Notes: a model not told the origin generated them from the sequence alone. Shown: positions 45,642 through 54,766, counted from the stretch's first letter. The stretch: 64,000 bases of DNA from Halopseudomonas maritima (GCF_021545785.1 NZ_CP079801.1:3158001-3222000), one strand, 5' to 3'. Program-made: numbers and translations.

Positions 45642-45675
45642 ACGCACAAACCCGGCCTGAGCCGGGTTTGTGCGT
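45642..45675. terminator. Terminator of the ect operon
   Basis: Perfect 15-bp inverted repeat (ACGCACAAACCCGGC / GCCGGGTTTGTGCGT) with a CTGA loop, 20 bp after the aspartokinase stop on the minus strand. Confidence 0.85.
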
Positions 45676-45695
45676 ATCGCAGATGCTCTGGGGAA

Positions 45696-47126
45696 TCAGG
45701 CGGCGACGATTACGTCGCCATGATTTTCCGGCTCGATCAGTGCACGGTGTAACGCAGCAATCGCGGCGTCGTAGTCCTCTTCCTGCACTACGCACTGCAT
45801 CTCCACCTGGCGAATCGACTGGTGGACTGCCTGGATGCTGATGCCGGCTTCGGCCAGGGCCGCGACGGTCTTGGCCAGGATACCCTTGACTTTGAGGTCC
45901 GAGCCGATCGCCGACACGATGGCGATGTTGTGCACGTTGACCTCGGCCATCGGGTAGCGTTCTTCGATCAGGCGCGAAGCGCGGTTGATCATCTTGCGCG
46001 AGCCGGAGATGTAGTAGGTGATGCTGTTGGCGTCTGAGTCCTTGTTCACCACATACAGCTTGAGCTTGCGCAGCAGCTTGGTGATTTCCAGGTCGTATTC
46101 CACGTCACCCAGCATTTCCTGGTCGAATACCTCGATGCCAAACACGTCCTTGCGGCCGGCGATGATCTCGACGCAAGGCTTCTCGCTGCAGTAGTCCTGG
46201 CTGATCAGTGTGCCGCCGTGATCCGGCTCGAAGGCGTTCTTGATGCGCAGGTGAATGCCGGCGCGGCGCAGGGTGCGTGCTGCCTTGGGGTGGATCGCTT
46301 CCATGCCCAGGTTGGACAGCTGGTCGGCCACGTCGTAGTTGGTGCGACCGATGGTCACGACCTTGTCGACGCCGACCAGGGCCGGGTCGGCACTGGAAAG
46401 GTGATACTCCTTGTGAATAATCGCCTCGCGCGCGCCGGTGGTGGCCGCGATCTGTGCGAAGGTGATTTCGCTGTAGCCACGGTCGAAGGTGTTCATCAAG
46501 CCTTCGCTGCAGTGCGTGTAACCGGTCGCAACTACCAGTTCACGGCTGAAGTCGATGCCGTCGAAGCTGTCGCGCACCATGTCCTGGAACGTCTTGGGCT
46601 CGCGCTGGTTCCAGCCGGTCAGGTCGGCCAGGCGGGCGTTGACGCCGCGCTTCTTCAGCGCCAGCACGGTGTTGAAGGCGCTGTGCGCTTCGCCCAGCGA
46701 AGCCAGCATTTCACGTACCTTCATCAGGTGCTCGGTCAGTTGAAAGTGACCGTAGGAGCACAGCTGCTGCAGGCTTACCATGCAGTCACGTACGTCGCTG
46801 ATGCGGCCTTCGATAAAGCGATTGGCTGCTTGCAGCTCGTACTCGCCGGTGAACAGCTCGGCGTTCTTGTTGAGCATGGCTTGCTGAACGGCGTCCAGCG
46901 CGTCGAGCCAGGCGTCCTCGTTGTGGGCGTCGGCAAAGCGCTCATACACACCGGGCTCGCCGGTTTTCTTGTGTTCGAGCAGCATGTTGGTCATACCGCT
47001 GTAGGCAGAGACAACGAAAACACGCTGGTACAGCTCGGTACCCTGACGTTGGCCAATGAAAATGTTGTTCAGTACTTCCTCAAAGCGGCTCATTGAGGTG
47101 CCGCCGATTTTCTCTACTGTATGCAT
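45696..47126 (-). CDS. ask_ect: Ectoine-specific aspartate kinase
   Basis: A 476-residue aspartokinase. HTVEKIGGTSMSRFEEVLNNI opens the kinase domain, with FDRGYSEITFAQIAATTGAREAIIHKEYHLSSADPALV as substrate-binding blocks, and C-terminal tandem ACT domains (VVNKDSDANSITYYISGS; IVSAIGSDLKVKGILAKTVAALAEAGISIQAVHQSI). It supplies aspartyl phosphate for L-2,4-diaminobutyrate. Located as the last gene of ectABCD-ask, it matches the specialised, feedback-relieved Ask_Ect. ATG 47126 was preferred over an upstream in-frame start at 47165. Confidence 0.93.
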   Translation of the reverse strand: MHTVEKIGGTSMSRFEEVLNNIFIGQRQGTELYQRVFVVSAYSGMTNMLLEHKKTGEPGVYERFADAHNEDAWLDALDAVQQAMLNKNAELFTGEYELQAANRFIEGRISDVRDCMVSLQQLCSYGHFQLTEHLMKVREMLASLGEAHSAFNTVLALKKRGVNARLADLTGWNQREPKTFQDMVRDSFDGIDFSRELVVATGYTHCSEGLMNTFDRGYSEITFAQIAATTGAREAIIHKEYHLSSADPALVGVDKVVTIGRTNYDVADQLSNLGMEAIHPKAARTLRRAGIHLRIKNAFEPDHGGTLISQDYCSEKPCVEIIAGRKDVFGIEVFDQEMLGDVEYDLEITKLLRKLKLYVVNKDSDANSITYYISGSRKMINRASRLIEERYPMAEVNVHNIAIVSAIGSDLKVKGILAKTVAALAEAGISIQAVHQSIRQVEMQCVVQEEDYDAAIAALHRALIEPENHGDVIVAA

Positions 47127-47192
47127 AGTCCTGGTTTCTGTCTTTGGTGAATTCGGTCCTGCCACCAGCAGGTCGGGGGCCTCATGCCTCCG

Positions 47193-48107
47193 TTACAGAT
47201 AACGCTGCGGCGCGATGTGCAGCGGCGTTACCGGGCCGCGTTCGGCCACAAATGCAGGTCTGGGTGTCTCGGCCCCAAAGGGCTCGACCGGCAGATTATC
47301 CACGTGGTTGTACACGTAGAACAGGTTGCTGCGTGGATCCGGTGTAATGTTGCTGTTGGAGCCGTGCAGCGTGTTGCAGTCAAACAGTATCACCGAGCCG
47401 GCCTGGCCGGTCGCGGCGGTGATGCCGCCCTCGCTAACCATGTCGGCGAGGCTGGCGTCATCCGGTACCCCCAGCTCCTGCTTGCGCAGCGAGCGGCGGT
47501 AGTGCTCTTCCGGGGTCTCGCCTACACAGCTGATAAAGTAGCGGTGTGAGCCCGGCACCAGTAGTAACGGGCCGTTGCAGGGCGAGTTGTCGGTGAGCAG
47601 GATGGAGCCGCTGATGGTGCGCATACGTGGCAAACCGTCTTCTGCGTGCCAGGTTTCAAAGTCGGAGTGCCAGTAGAACTCCTTGCCTTTGAAGCCGGGT
47701 TTCATATTCAGACGCGATTGGTGCACGTACAGGTCACCGTCGAGCAGGTGTCTTACCTTGCCGGCAATCCGCTCATCGGCGGCTACGCGAGCAAACAGGT
47801 CGCTGCTTTGGTGAATCGCGAACAGCGAGCGCAGGGCGCCGCTGTCCGGCTCTCGTATTGCAGCGTCACTGGCAAGAATGCCTGTATCGCTGCGTAACCG
47901 TTCAACCTCTCGGCGGAAAACGGCAACTTCCTCCGCGCTGAATGCATTGGGCAGAAGCAGAAAGCCATCTCGTTCAAACTGGTCTATCTGCTGTGCCGTC
48001 AGCGGCGCTTCGCGGTCATGGCACCGATAGATTATCGGGTCAATTCGCTCGTGCCAGCGGGGCTGGTCTTGGCGGCGTGTGGGATACAAGTCAACCGCTG
48101 CCGTCAT
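47193..48107 (-). CDS. ectD: Ectoine 5-hydroxylase
   Basis: A 304-residue Fe(II)/2-oxoglutarate dioxygenase that converts ectoine to 5-hydroxyectoine. The iron triad is visible as HxD in FYWHSDFETWHAEDGLPRM and the distal His in DCNTLHGSNSN; the stretch between is the EctD signature. Shine-Dalgarno GGAGG. It is the fourth gene of the operon. Confidence 0.97.
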   Translation of the reverse strand: MTAAVDLYPTRRQDQPRWHERIDPIIYRCHDREAPLTAQQIDQFERDGFLLLPNAFSAEEVAVFRREVERLRSDTGILASDAAIREPDSGALRSLFAIHQSSDLFARVAADERIAGKVRHLLDGDLYVHQSRLNMKPGFKGKEFYWHSDFETWHAEDGLPRMRTISGSILLTDNSPCNGPLLLVPGSHRYFISCVGETPEEHYRRSLRKQELGVPDDASLADMVSEGGITAATGQAGSVILFDCNTLHGSNSNITPDPRSNLFYVYNHVDNLPVEPFGAETPRPAFVAERGPVTPLHIAPQRYL

Positions 48108-48136
48108 TGATCCTCCTTTTCTCGGTTGTCTGGTCC

Positions 48137-48526
48137 TCAGCTGTTATCGACGGGATACACGCCGTCTTTGTCGTGTACTTCCTTGCCGCTCAGCGGCGGG
48201 TTGAATACGCAGGCCATTTTCATGTCCTCGGTACCGCCGCGCAGCATGTGCTCGTCGTGCTTGTCCAGGATGTACAGCGTGCCGGGACGGATTTGATATA
48301 CCTTGCCGTCCGACAGGGTTTCGATCTCGCCGTTCCCGCTCATGCAGTAGACCGACTCCAGGTGGTTCTTGTAATGGATGTGGGTCTCTTTATTGGCGTA
48401 GATGGTGGTGATGTGGAAGGAAAACCCCATCTGGTCGTCCTTGAGTAGCATCCGGGTGCTTTCCCAGGTCTCGGTGGCGACGCGGCGTTCGGAGTTTTCG
48501 CATTCTTCCAGTGTACGTACGATCAT
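48137..48526 (-). CDS. ectC: L-ectoine synthase
   Basis: A 129-residue cupin that cyclises N-gamma-acetyl-diaminobutyrate to ectoine. MIVRTLEECENSERRVATETWESTRMLLKDDQMGFSFHITTIYA and HIHYKNHLESVYCMSGNGEIE are diagnostic, and the latter carries cupin metal ligands. ATG 48526 was chosen, with GAGGAAA in the ectB tail as Shine-Dalgarno; an upstream in-frame start overlaps ectB. Confidence 0.98.
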   Translation of the reverse strand: MIVRTLEECENSERRVATETWESTRMLLKDDQMGFSFHITTIYANKETHIHYKNHLESVYCMSGNGEIETLSDGKVYQIRPGTLYILDKHDEHMLRGGTEDMKMACVFNPPLSGKEVHDKDGVYPVDNS

Positions 48527-48540
48527 ATTGTCTGTTTTCC

Positions 48541-49827
48541 TCAAGAAGCTTGGTTCGCGACCTGCTCAGCCATTACTTTGGCGAAAGCAGCGTCCAGAAT
48601 GGTCAGGGCCTTGTCGATCTGCTCTTCGGTGATGGTCAGCGGGCACAGGCACTTGACGACTTGGCTGTGGTTGCCGCTGGTTTCAATGACCAGGCCGTTG
48701 GCAAAGGCTTCCTTGCAGATAGCGCCAGCCGTGTCGCCATCCGGGCAGTTGATGCCGAGCATCATGCCGCGACCCTTGACGTAGAGAGAGTCCGGGCCGT
48801 GCTTGCGGACGATCTTCTGCATGCCGTCCGCGATGCGCTTGCCCTTGGCCTGTACGCTCTTGGCAAAGGCTTCATCGGTCCAGAAGTGTTCCAGTGCGGC
48901 GGCAGCGGTGACGAAGGCGTGGTTGTTGCCACGGAAGGTGCCGTTGTGCTCGCCCGGCTCCCACTGGTCCAGCTCGTTGCGCATGACCACGATGGCGAAG
49001 GGCAGGCCAAAGCCGCTGAGCGACTTGGACAGGGTAATGATGTCCGGCTTGATGCCCATTTCCTCAAAGCTGAAGAAGGTGCCGGTACGGCCACAGCCAG
49101 CCTGAATGTCATCAACAATCAGCAGCATCTCGTGCTTACGGCAGAGCTTTTCCAGCTTGCGCATCCAGTCAGCGGAGGCGGTGTTCAGGCCGCCTTCGCC
49201 CTGCACGACTTCCACGATCACGGCGGCGGGCTTGTCGATACCGCTGCTCGGGTCGCTGAGCATCTTGTCCATCATGGCGATGGTGTTGACCTTGTCGCCA
49301 AAGTAGTTGGCGTAAGGCATGCGGCTCACCTCGGACAGCGGCACGCCGGCGGCGCCGCGGTGGTGGCCGTTACCGGTGACCGACAGCGCACCGATGGTGC
49401 AGCCGTGGAAGCCGTTGGTGAAACTGATGACGTTGCTGCGGCCGGTGACCTTGCGGGCCAGCTTGAGGGCTGCTTCAACCGAGTTGGCACCGGTCGGGCC
49501 GCTGAACTGGACCTTGTACGCACCCAGGCCGCGTGGCTCCAGGATCACGCGATTGAAGGTCTCCAGGAAGCGCTCCTTGGCGTCGGAGTACATGTCCAGG
49601 CCGTGGGTAATGCCGTCATCTTCCAGATACTGGATCAGAGCCTTTTTCAGAATCGGGTTGTTGTGCCCGTAGTTCAGGGTGCCGGCACCGGCCAGAAAGT
49701 CGATGTAGCTCTTGCCTTCGCGGGTCACCAGTTCGGCGCCACGGGCCTGCTTGAAGACCACCGGGAACGAGCGGCAGTAGCTGCGAATATCCGATTCGTT
49801 TTTCTCGAACTGTTCAAAGGTGTTCAT
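48541..49827 (-). CDS. ectB: L-2,4-diaminobutyrate aminotransferase
   Basis: A 428-residue class III PLP aminotransferase that forms L-2,4-diaminobutyrate from aspartate semialdehyde and glutamate. NTFEQFEKNESDIRSYCRSFPVVF opens it, VQFSGPTGANSVEAALKLAR and DIQAGCGRTGTFFSFE are PLP-side blocks, and Lys in ITLSKSLSGFG is the Schiff-base residue. ATG 49827 has a GGAGA Shine-Dalgarno. Long antisense frames cover the gene but are shadows. Confidence 0.97.
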   Translation of the reverse strand: MNTFEQFEKNESDIRSYCRSFPVVFKQARGAELVTREGKSYIDFLAGAGTLNYGHNNPILKKALIQYLEDDGITHGLDMYSDAKERFLETFNRVILEPRGLGAYKVQFSGPTGANSVEAALKLARKVTGRSNVISFTNGFHGCTIGALSVTGNGHHRGAAGVPLSEVSRMPYANYFGDKVNTIAMMDKMLSDPSSGIDKPAAVIVEVVQGEGGLNTASADWMRKLEKLCRKHEMLLIVDDIQAGCGRTGTFFSFEEMGIKPDIITLSKSLSGFGLPFAIVVMRNELDQWEPGEHNGTFRGNNHAFVTAAAALEHFWTDEAFAKSVQAKGKRIADGMQKIVRKHGPDSLYVKGRGMMLGINCPDGDTAGAICKEAFANGLVIETSGNHSQVVKCLCPLTITEEQIDKALTILDAAFAKVMAEQVANQAS

Positions 49828-49841
49828 GGGATCTCCTGATC

Positions 49842-50363
49842 TCAAGCTTGAGCTGATTGGGGTGCAGATTGGGTAAAGGGGCCGGCGCGATAGATGACTT
49901 CATCATCGTGCTGGCCATTGAAATGGGTTTCGCGGGAGAACAGCACTTCGGTGCTGTACTCGGCGCCGAGCAGACGGAAGGCCTTCTTGAACAGTGCCTC
50001 GGATGCTTCGTTACCGGGGGAGATAGTGGTCTCCAATCGAGCGACGCCGTCGGTGCGTGCGCGCTCAACCAGTGCCAGCAGCATCTTCAGTGCCAGGCCT
50101 TGGCCGCGCATGCGGCTGTCAACGGCGACCTGCCAGACAAACAAGGTGTCCTGGCGCGTCGGCGGACGATAGCCGGAGATAAAGCCGACCAGATCGCCTT
50201 CTGCTGTTTCGGCGGCGATCGCGGTGTCGGCAAAGTCGTGACACTGCAGCAGGTTGCAGTACACCGAGTTGGTGTCCAGCGGCTTGCAGCGTTCTACGAG
50301 GTTGTTAAGGGCAAAGCCGTCCGTGCTATTAGGTTTTCGTAGTGTTACTGGTGTAAGTGACAA
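49842..50363 (-). CDS. ectA: L-2,4-diaminobutyrate N-acetyltransferase
   Basis: A 173-residue GNAT enzyme for the acetylation step of ectoine synthesis. FVWQVAVDSRMRGQGLALKMLLALVER is the acetyl-CoA loop; ETTISPGNEASEALFKKAFRLLGAEY is typical of EctA. The only start consistent with the N-terminus is a TTG at 50363, 6 nt after AGGAA, unusual for the first gene of a stress operon and possibly limiting. Confidence 0.95.
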   Translation of the reverse strand: MSLTPVTLRKPNSTDGFALNNLVERCKPLDTNSVYCNLLQCHDFADTAIAAETAEGDLVGFISGYRPPTRQDTLFVWQVAVDSRMRGQGLALKMLLALVERARTDGVARLETTISPGNEASEALFKKAFRLLGAEYSTEVLFSRETHFNGQHDDEVIYRAGPFTQSAPQSAQA

Positions 50364-50477
50364 ACCGGGTTCCTAATGCTTATTCATAAATACTTTTTCC
50401 ATAATAAACATATCCAAAAGATTATCTCAAGCCGCATTAAACGCCGTGTTCGTGCGGTTCTAGATGGTTTTGAGATG

Positions 50478-50507
50478 TTTATAGCTGTTAAATAGATTTG
50501 TCATCAA
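50478..50507 (-). promoter_or_regulatory. Candidate ect operon promoter
   Basis: On the minus strand, TTGATG (50507-50502) and TATAAA (50483-50478) are 18 nt apart, in an AT-rich stretch about 115 bp before ectA. The 332-bp gap (50364-50695) otherwise holds only this region and the hairpin at 50654. Osmoregulated sigma-70/sigma-38 control is known for ect operons; no regulator gene of the EctR type is adjacent. Confidence 0.45.
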
Positions 50508-50653
50508 ACTATTTTCTTGTGTAATCAATTTGCCGCTATGCCCCGTCTGGTGGGGGTTGTGCGCAAGCTGGCCTGCAGCCATCGGGCTGCACCGCGAAGG
50601 CGCAGGCGCGCCTCACACCGGGGCGTGATCGAGGGTGTTTCAGGTGGGAGAGG

Positions 50654-50678
50654 ACGCCCGCCGGGCGGCGGGCGTTTT
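50654..50678. terminator. GC-rich hairpin downstream of rhlG
   Basis: ACGCCCGCC / GGCGGGCGT with a GGGC loop. The T run is on the plus strand, whereas rhlG ends just to the right on the minus strand, so termination of rhlG would rely on the hairpin alone. It shields the ect promoter region from rhlG read-through. Confidence 0.6.
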
Positions 50679-50695
50679 AACGGCCGAGGGTGCGC

Positions 50696-51466
50696 TTACA
50701 GAGTGAAGCCGCCGTCAATCGGAATGATGTTGCCGGTCATGTAGGCGCCGCCGGTGCCGGCCAGCATGATCGCCAGCGCAGACATTTCCTCTTCGCGGCC
50801 CCAGCGTTTCATCGGAATGTGCTTGCAGTCTTCTGCCATGGCGGCGGGGTCGCTGTGGATGTGGCTGGTCATCTTGCTGGGGAAGCGGCCGGGGGCGATC
50901 ACATTGACGTTGATGTGCTCGCTGACCAGTTCGCGGGCGAGGTTGCGTGACAGCTGATGCACCGCGGCCTTGCTTGGGCCGTAGGAGTAGGCCTGCTCGC
51001 CGAAGGAGCTGATGCCGGCCACCGAGCCGATATTGATAACGCGCGCCGGGTTGTCGGCGCTGGCCGAGGTGCGCAGCAGTGGCAGCAGTTGCTGGATGCA
51101 GCTGAATACTGAGATGACGTTCAACTGCATGACCTTTTCCCAGCCGGAGACCGGGAAGTCTTCCAGCGGCGCCCCCCAGCTGGTACCGGCGTTGTTGACC
51201 AGGATGTCCAGGCGGTCGGTGAGCTTGGCGACATCATCAGCGAGCTGGCGCGCGCCTGCCTCGGTGGAGAGGTCGGCGGCCAGGGCAGTGCACTCGCCGT
51301 ACTGGCTCAGCTCCTGGGCGGTCTGTTGGCCCTCGGCAATCTTGCGGCAGCAGATAATGACGCGAGCGCCGGCTTCCAGGTAGCCCTGGGCGATCATGCG
51401 GCCAATGCCGCGGCTGCCGCCGGTGACCAGCGCGGTGCGCCCGGCCAGGCTGAAGTACTGTTGCAT
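50696..51466 (-). CDS. rhlG: RhlG-like beta-ketoacyl reductase (SDR)
   Basis: A 256-residue SDR. FSLAGRTALVTGGSRGIGRMIAQ (cofactor motif), LVNNAGTSWGAPLEDFPVSGWEKVMQLNVISVFSCIQQLLPLLR, and YGPSKAA (Tyr-xxx-Lys) align block by block with P. aeruginosa RhlG as I recall it. RhlG reduces beta-ketoacyl chains with NADPH; its part in rhamnolipid or PHA supply is debated. ATG 51466 has GGAGA upstream. No rhlAB genes are seen. Confidence 0.85.
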   Translation of the reverse strand: MQQYFSLAGRTALVTGGSRGIGRMIAQGYLEAGARVIICCRKIAEGQQTAQELSQYGECTALAADLSTEAGARQLADDVAKLTDRLDILVNNAGTSWGAPLEDFPVSGWEKVMQLNVISVFSCIQQLLPLLRTSASADNPARVINIGSVAGISSFGEQAYSYGPSKAAVHQLSRNLARELVSEHINVNVIAPGRFPSKMTSHIHSDPAAMAEDCKHIPMKRWGREEEMSALAIMLAGTGGAYMTGNIIPIDGGFTL

Positions 51467-51603
51467 GGGAGTCTCCTTGTTGTTTACCCGGGCTACGTTA
51501 AACCAGTGCCGATCTGGCCCCAAGCGCGCCGCCAGCTTATAGAGAACGCAAATGGCGGATCATGGCGGGCGCTGCGGACAGATGGCTTTTGGCTTATCCT
51601 TGG

Positions 51604-51874
51604 CTAGGGCCTGTTGTCGTTTCGTTCGCCCGCCTGTTGCAGCCTGTAAAGCCGCCAATCAAGAAGCGAGAAGCGTAGCGTGGTCATTCCACGTGAGCGA
51701 CGAGCGACGCCGAGTGGCGGCTTTACAGGCGCAACCCAGAGGGCCGGGGCCATTTTTTGGCCATGCTGCGTTGTCGGTCGCTTATGTGGAATAACCACAC
51801 TGCGCTCCCTCCGCCTTGCCTGGCCGAAAAATGGCCTCCGGCAGGCGGATGAACGAAACGGCAACAGGCCCTAG
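51604..51874. repeat. MITE-like element C (271 bp) upstream of speA
   Basis: About 35-bp terminal inverted repeats: CTAGGGCCTGTTGTCGTTTC on the left against GAAACGGCAACAGGCCCTAG on the right. CTAG tetranucleotides at both ends could be target duplications. Inner parts carry further palindromic pieces (GGCGGCTTTACAGGC with GCCTGTAAAGCCGCC; GTGGTCATTCCACG with GTGGAATAACCAC). No transposase is encoded. It accounts for most of the 482-bp rhlG-speA gap; its right end is 75 bp before speA. Confidence 0.82.
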
Positions 51875-51948
51875 AGTCGCCAGCGGAACTGTTGTCACGA
51901 ACAAGGTTCACAATGGCGAGCCCAACAAGTGAGTAGAGTGAGGAAGCA

Positions 51949-53868
51949 ATGGGATCTGTTCGACGTTCGCGCAAAGAAGATGCATCGGCCTGGACTGTGG
52001 CAGACAGCCGCAGTGTTTACGGCATTCGCCATTGGGGCGCGGGCTATTTCAACGTCAATGAACAGGGCCATGTCGAGGTTATGCCGCGCGGCCCGGAGGC
52101 GGGCAGCATCGACCTGCACGAGCTGGTAGGACAACTGCGCGAGAGTGGGCTGGACCTGCCGTTGCTGGTGCGTTTCCCGGATATTCTGCAGGCGCGGGTG
52201 CGTCAGTTGACGGGCGCCTTTGACCGCAACATCGAAGCGCTGGAGTACGGCGCCGGCTATACCGCGCTCTATCCGATCAAGGTCAACCAGCAAGAGGCGG
52301 TGGTGGAGAACGTGATTGCCACCGAGAACGTCTCCATTGGCCTTGAGGCCGGTTCCAAGCCTGAGCTGATGGCGGTGCTGGCGCTGGCGCCCAAGGGGGG
52401 CACCATTGTCTGCAATGGCTACAAGGACCGCGAGTTCATTCATCTGGCGCTGATTGGCCAGAAGCTTGGCCACAATGTGTTCATTGTGATCGAGAAGGAG
52501 TCAGAGGTCCGGCTGGTGATCGAGGAGGCGGAAAAGCTCGGTGTGACGCCGCAGGTGGGGTTGCGGGTAAGGCTGTCTTCGCTGGCTTCCAGCAAGTGGG
52601 CCGATACCGGCGGCGAGAAGTCCAAGTTCGGCCTGTCTGCCGCCCAGCTGCTGCGCGTGGTTGATACCTTCCGAGCGGCCAACCTGCAGGATGGGGTGCG
52701 CCTGCTGCATTTTCACATGGGCTCGCAGATCGCCAATCTGGCGGATTATCAGCACGGTTTCCGCGAGGCCATTCGTTACTTTGGCGAGCTGCGCGCGCTA
52801 GGGCTGCCGGTCGACCATATCGATGTGGGCGGCGGCCTGGGCGTGGACTACGACGGCACCCACTCACGCAATGCCAGCTCCATTAACTACGACGTCAATG
52901 AGTACGCGCAGACCGTGGTGGGCATGTTGCGTGACTTCTGCGATGAGCAGGGGCTGCCGCATCCGCACATCTTCTCCGAAAGTGGGCGGGCGATGACCGC
53001 GCATCACGCAGTGCTGGTTGTGCAGGTGACAGATGTTGAGCGGTACAACGACGTGATGCCCGAGATTGCAGACCGGGAGGAGCTGCCGGTGGTGGTGCGC
53101 AATCTGGTGCGCCTGCAGGATCAGCACGATATTGAAATGGTCACCGAGACCTATTGGCGCGCGACGCACTACATGGCCGATGTGGCGGCGCAGTATGCCG
53201 AGGGCAAGCTCAGCCTGTCCGAGAAGGCGCTGGCCGAGCAGTGCTACTACGCTCTGTGCAATCGTTTGCACGCCCAGCTAAAGGCCCGCCAGCGCTCCCA
53301 TCGGCAGGTGCTTGATGAGCTGAACGACAAGATGGCGGACAAGTACATCTGCAACTTCTCGGTGTTCCAGAGTCTGCCCGATACCTGGGCGATCGATCAG
53401 GTGTTGCCGATCGTGCCGCTTGACCGGCTTGAAGAAGAGCCGCTGCGTCGTGCTGTGTTGCAGGACCTGACCTGCGACTCCGATGGCAAGATTCGCCATT
53501 ACGTTGATGAGCAGAGCATTGAGAACACGCTGCCGGTGCATGACCTGCGTGAGGGAGAGGACTATCTGCTGGGGATTTTCCTGGTGGGCGCCTATCAGGA
53601 GATTCTGGGTGACATGCATAACCTGTTCGGCGATACCGACTCGGTGAATGTCTACCTGCGCCCGGATGGCAAGGTGGTGCACGGTGGCATCGAAACCCAC
53701 GACACCATCGAAGACATGCTGCGCTACGTGCACTTTGCCCCGGATGAGCTGGTGACCCTGTACCGCGACAAGGTCTCCGGTGCGCGCCTCAGCCCGGCCG
53801 AGCGCACGCGCTTTGTCGATGCGCTGCGGCTCGGTCTGACGCGCTCTTCCTACCTCAACGCCGAGTAA
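51949..53868 (+). CDS. speA: Biosynthetic arginine decarboxylase
   Basis: A 639-residue PLP enzyme that converts arginine to agmatine for putrescine synthesis. YPIKVNQQEAVVENVI holds the PLP Lys, SKWADTGGEKSKFGLSAAQLL and LHFHMGSQIANL line the pocket, and VGGGLGVDYDGTHS binds phosphate. The C-terminus (EDMLRYVHFAPDELVTLYRDKV) is typical of SpeA. ATG 51949 was chosen; element C is close upstream and may have replaced part of its promoter. Confidence 0.97.
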   Translation: MGSVRRSRKEDASAWTVADSRSVYGIRHWGAGYFNVNEQGHVEVMPRGPEAGSIDLHELVGQLRESGLDLPLLVRFPDILQARVRQLTGAFDRNIEALEYGAGYTALYPIKVNQQEAVVENVIATENVSIGLEAGSKPELMAVLALAPKGGTIVCNGYKDREFIHLALIGQKLGHNVFIVIEKESEVRLVIEEAEKLGVTPQVGLRVRLSSLASSKWADTGGEKSKFGLSAAQLLRVVDTFRAANLQDGVRLLHFHMGSQIANLADYQHGFREAIRYFGELRALGLPVDHIDVGGGLGVDYDGTHSRNASSINYDVNEYAQTVVGMLRDFCDEQGLPHPHIFSESGRAMTAHHAVLVVQVTDVERYNDVMPEIADREELPVVVRNLVRLQDQHDIEMVTETYWRATHYMADVAAQYAEGKLSLSEKALAEQCYYALCNRLHAQLKARQRSHRQVLDELNDKMADKYICNFSVFQSLPDTWAIDQVLPIVPLDRLEEEPLRRAVLQDLTCDSDGKIRHYVDEQSIENTLPVHDLREGEDYLLGIFLVGAYQEILGDMHNLFGDTDSVNVYLRPDGKVVHGGIETHDTIEDMLRYVHFAPDELVTLYRDKVSGARLSPAERTRFVDALRLGLTRSSYLNAE

Positions 53869-53876
53869 GTCGGCGT

Positions 53877-54041
53877 TAAGGAAGCACTGATTAATTCCGC
53901 ATGCCCTCTGCGAGCGCTCAAGCATGCATCTGCTGCGTTGCGCTGCTTGCCAATAGAACCACTATTGGCTGTACATCGCGCCTTGCATCTGCACACTTGA
54001 GCACTCGCAGAGGGCGTGTGGAATTGGTCAGTGCTTCCTTA
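53877..54041. repeat. Palindromic MITE-like element A, copy 2 (intact)
   Basis: A 165-bp imperfect palindrome. It starts TAAGGAAGCACTGATTAATT and ends TTGGTCAGTGCTTCCTTA, with a central CCAATAG-AACCA-CTATTGG hairpin and GCTCAAG arms. It lies between convergent speA and the hotdog-protein gene; its right terminus provides the TAA stop of the latter. The other full copy is at 33899, interrupted by element B. Confidence 0.85.
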
Positions 54042-54755
54042 GGCCGCTTGTTTCTGCAGGCTGATCCAGGTCGCCTCAGCCCAGCCTAGTGCCACACCGT
54101 CAGCTGTATAAATGGCGGTGCCGGCACGGTGCTTGCGGCCGTCATGGGCGATGCCCCAGCCCACTACCACCAGTGCTTCACCTACCTTGATTGGGCGCTC
54201 GATGTGCGCAGCAAAGCGGCCCAGTAGTGCCACGCCGGCCTGATCTTTCACGGCAAAGTAGCCGGGGCAGTCCAGCGCCGCCCAGACAAACTCCGGAGCA
54301 ACGCTACCATCGCCGGCATCCAGTGTGCTGTCCGGTGTCCAGGGGCAGGCCACGGTGCTGTCACGACCGGTTACCGGGCCGGTGTGCAGCAGCAGGCCAT
54401 CGTGCTCGCAACGCTCAGTACCGCAGACAAAGCAGCCGGGCAGTCCGTGCTGTTCATAGCCGCTGAAACCGGGCCGGGCGGCCTCTGCCTCGGCGAGGCT
54501 GACGGCGGGCGGCGGGGTCAGCTCTAGCTGGTAGGCGCGGGCGCTGCCCAGCAGGGTGTCGCCCTGCAGCAGCCGGGCGCCATCGGCGTCGCGGACGATC
54601 TCAAGGTCGGTATCCAGTGGCGGCGGGGCGTGCAGGGTGACCTGGCAAGGTTCGCCCATGGCATTGGCCAGCAGGCCGCAGACGTAGCCGCCGTTGCCGC
54701 TGTTCGGTGGGCCGCAGAAGCGCTTGCGGATGACGGTTGGGGTGGTGCTGTGCAT
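54039..54755 (-). CDS. Hotdog-fold protein in the halohydrin dehalogenase-like operon
   Basis: A 238-residue protein. The N-terminal FCGPPNSGNGGYVCGLLANAM and later LPGCFVCGTERCEHDGLLLHTGPV recall double-hotdog acyl-CoA thioesterase-like proteins, and TPDSTLDAGDGSVAPEFVWAALDCPGYFAV is a second conserved-looking block. Cys-xx-Cys in FVCG could bind metal. ATG 54755 follows AAGGAAGAG; a much longer frame to 55205 runs through the neighbouring gene in the wrong frame and is rejected. Its exact function is unknown. It is the last gene of the three-gene operon. Confidence 0.65.
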   Translation of the reverse strand: MHSTTPTVIRKRFCGPPNSGNGGYVCGLLANAMGEPCQVTLHAPPPLDTDLEIVRDADGARLLQGDTLLGSARAYQLELTPPPAVSLAEAEAARPGFSGYEQHGLPGCFVCGTERCEHDGLLLHTGPVTGRDSTVACPWTPDSTLDAGDGSVAPEFVWAALDCPGYFAVKDQAGVALLGRFAAHIERPIKVGEALVVVGWGIAHDGRKHRAGTAIYTADGVALGWAEATWISLQKQAA

Positions 54756-54766
54756 ATATCTCTTCC

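Noticed and set aside
48511..49839. 442-residue plus-strand open frame over ectB
   Set aside because: Antisense shadow of ectB; low-complexity Val/Ala/Gly composition and no domain signature.
51541..51948. Short open frames in the rhlG-speA gap
   Set aside because: They run through the inverted-repeat element C and have no coding character.
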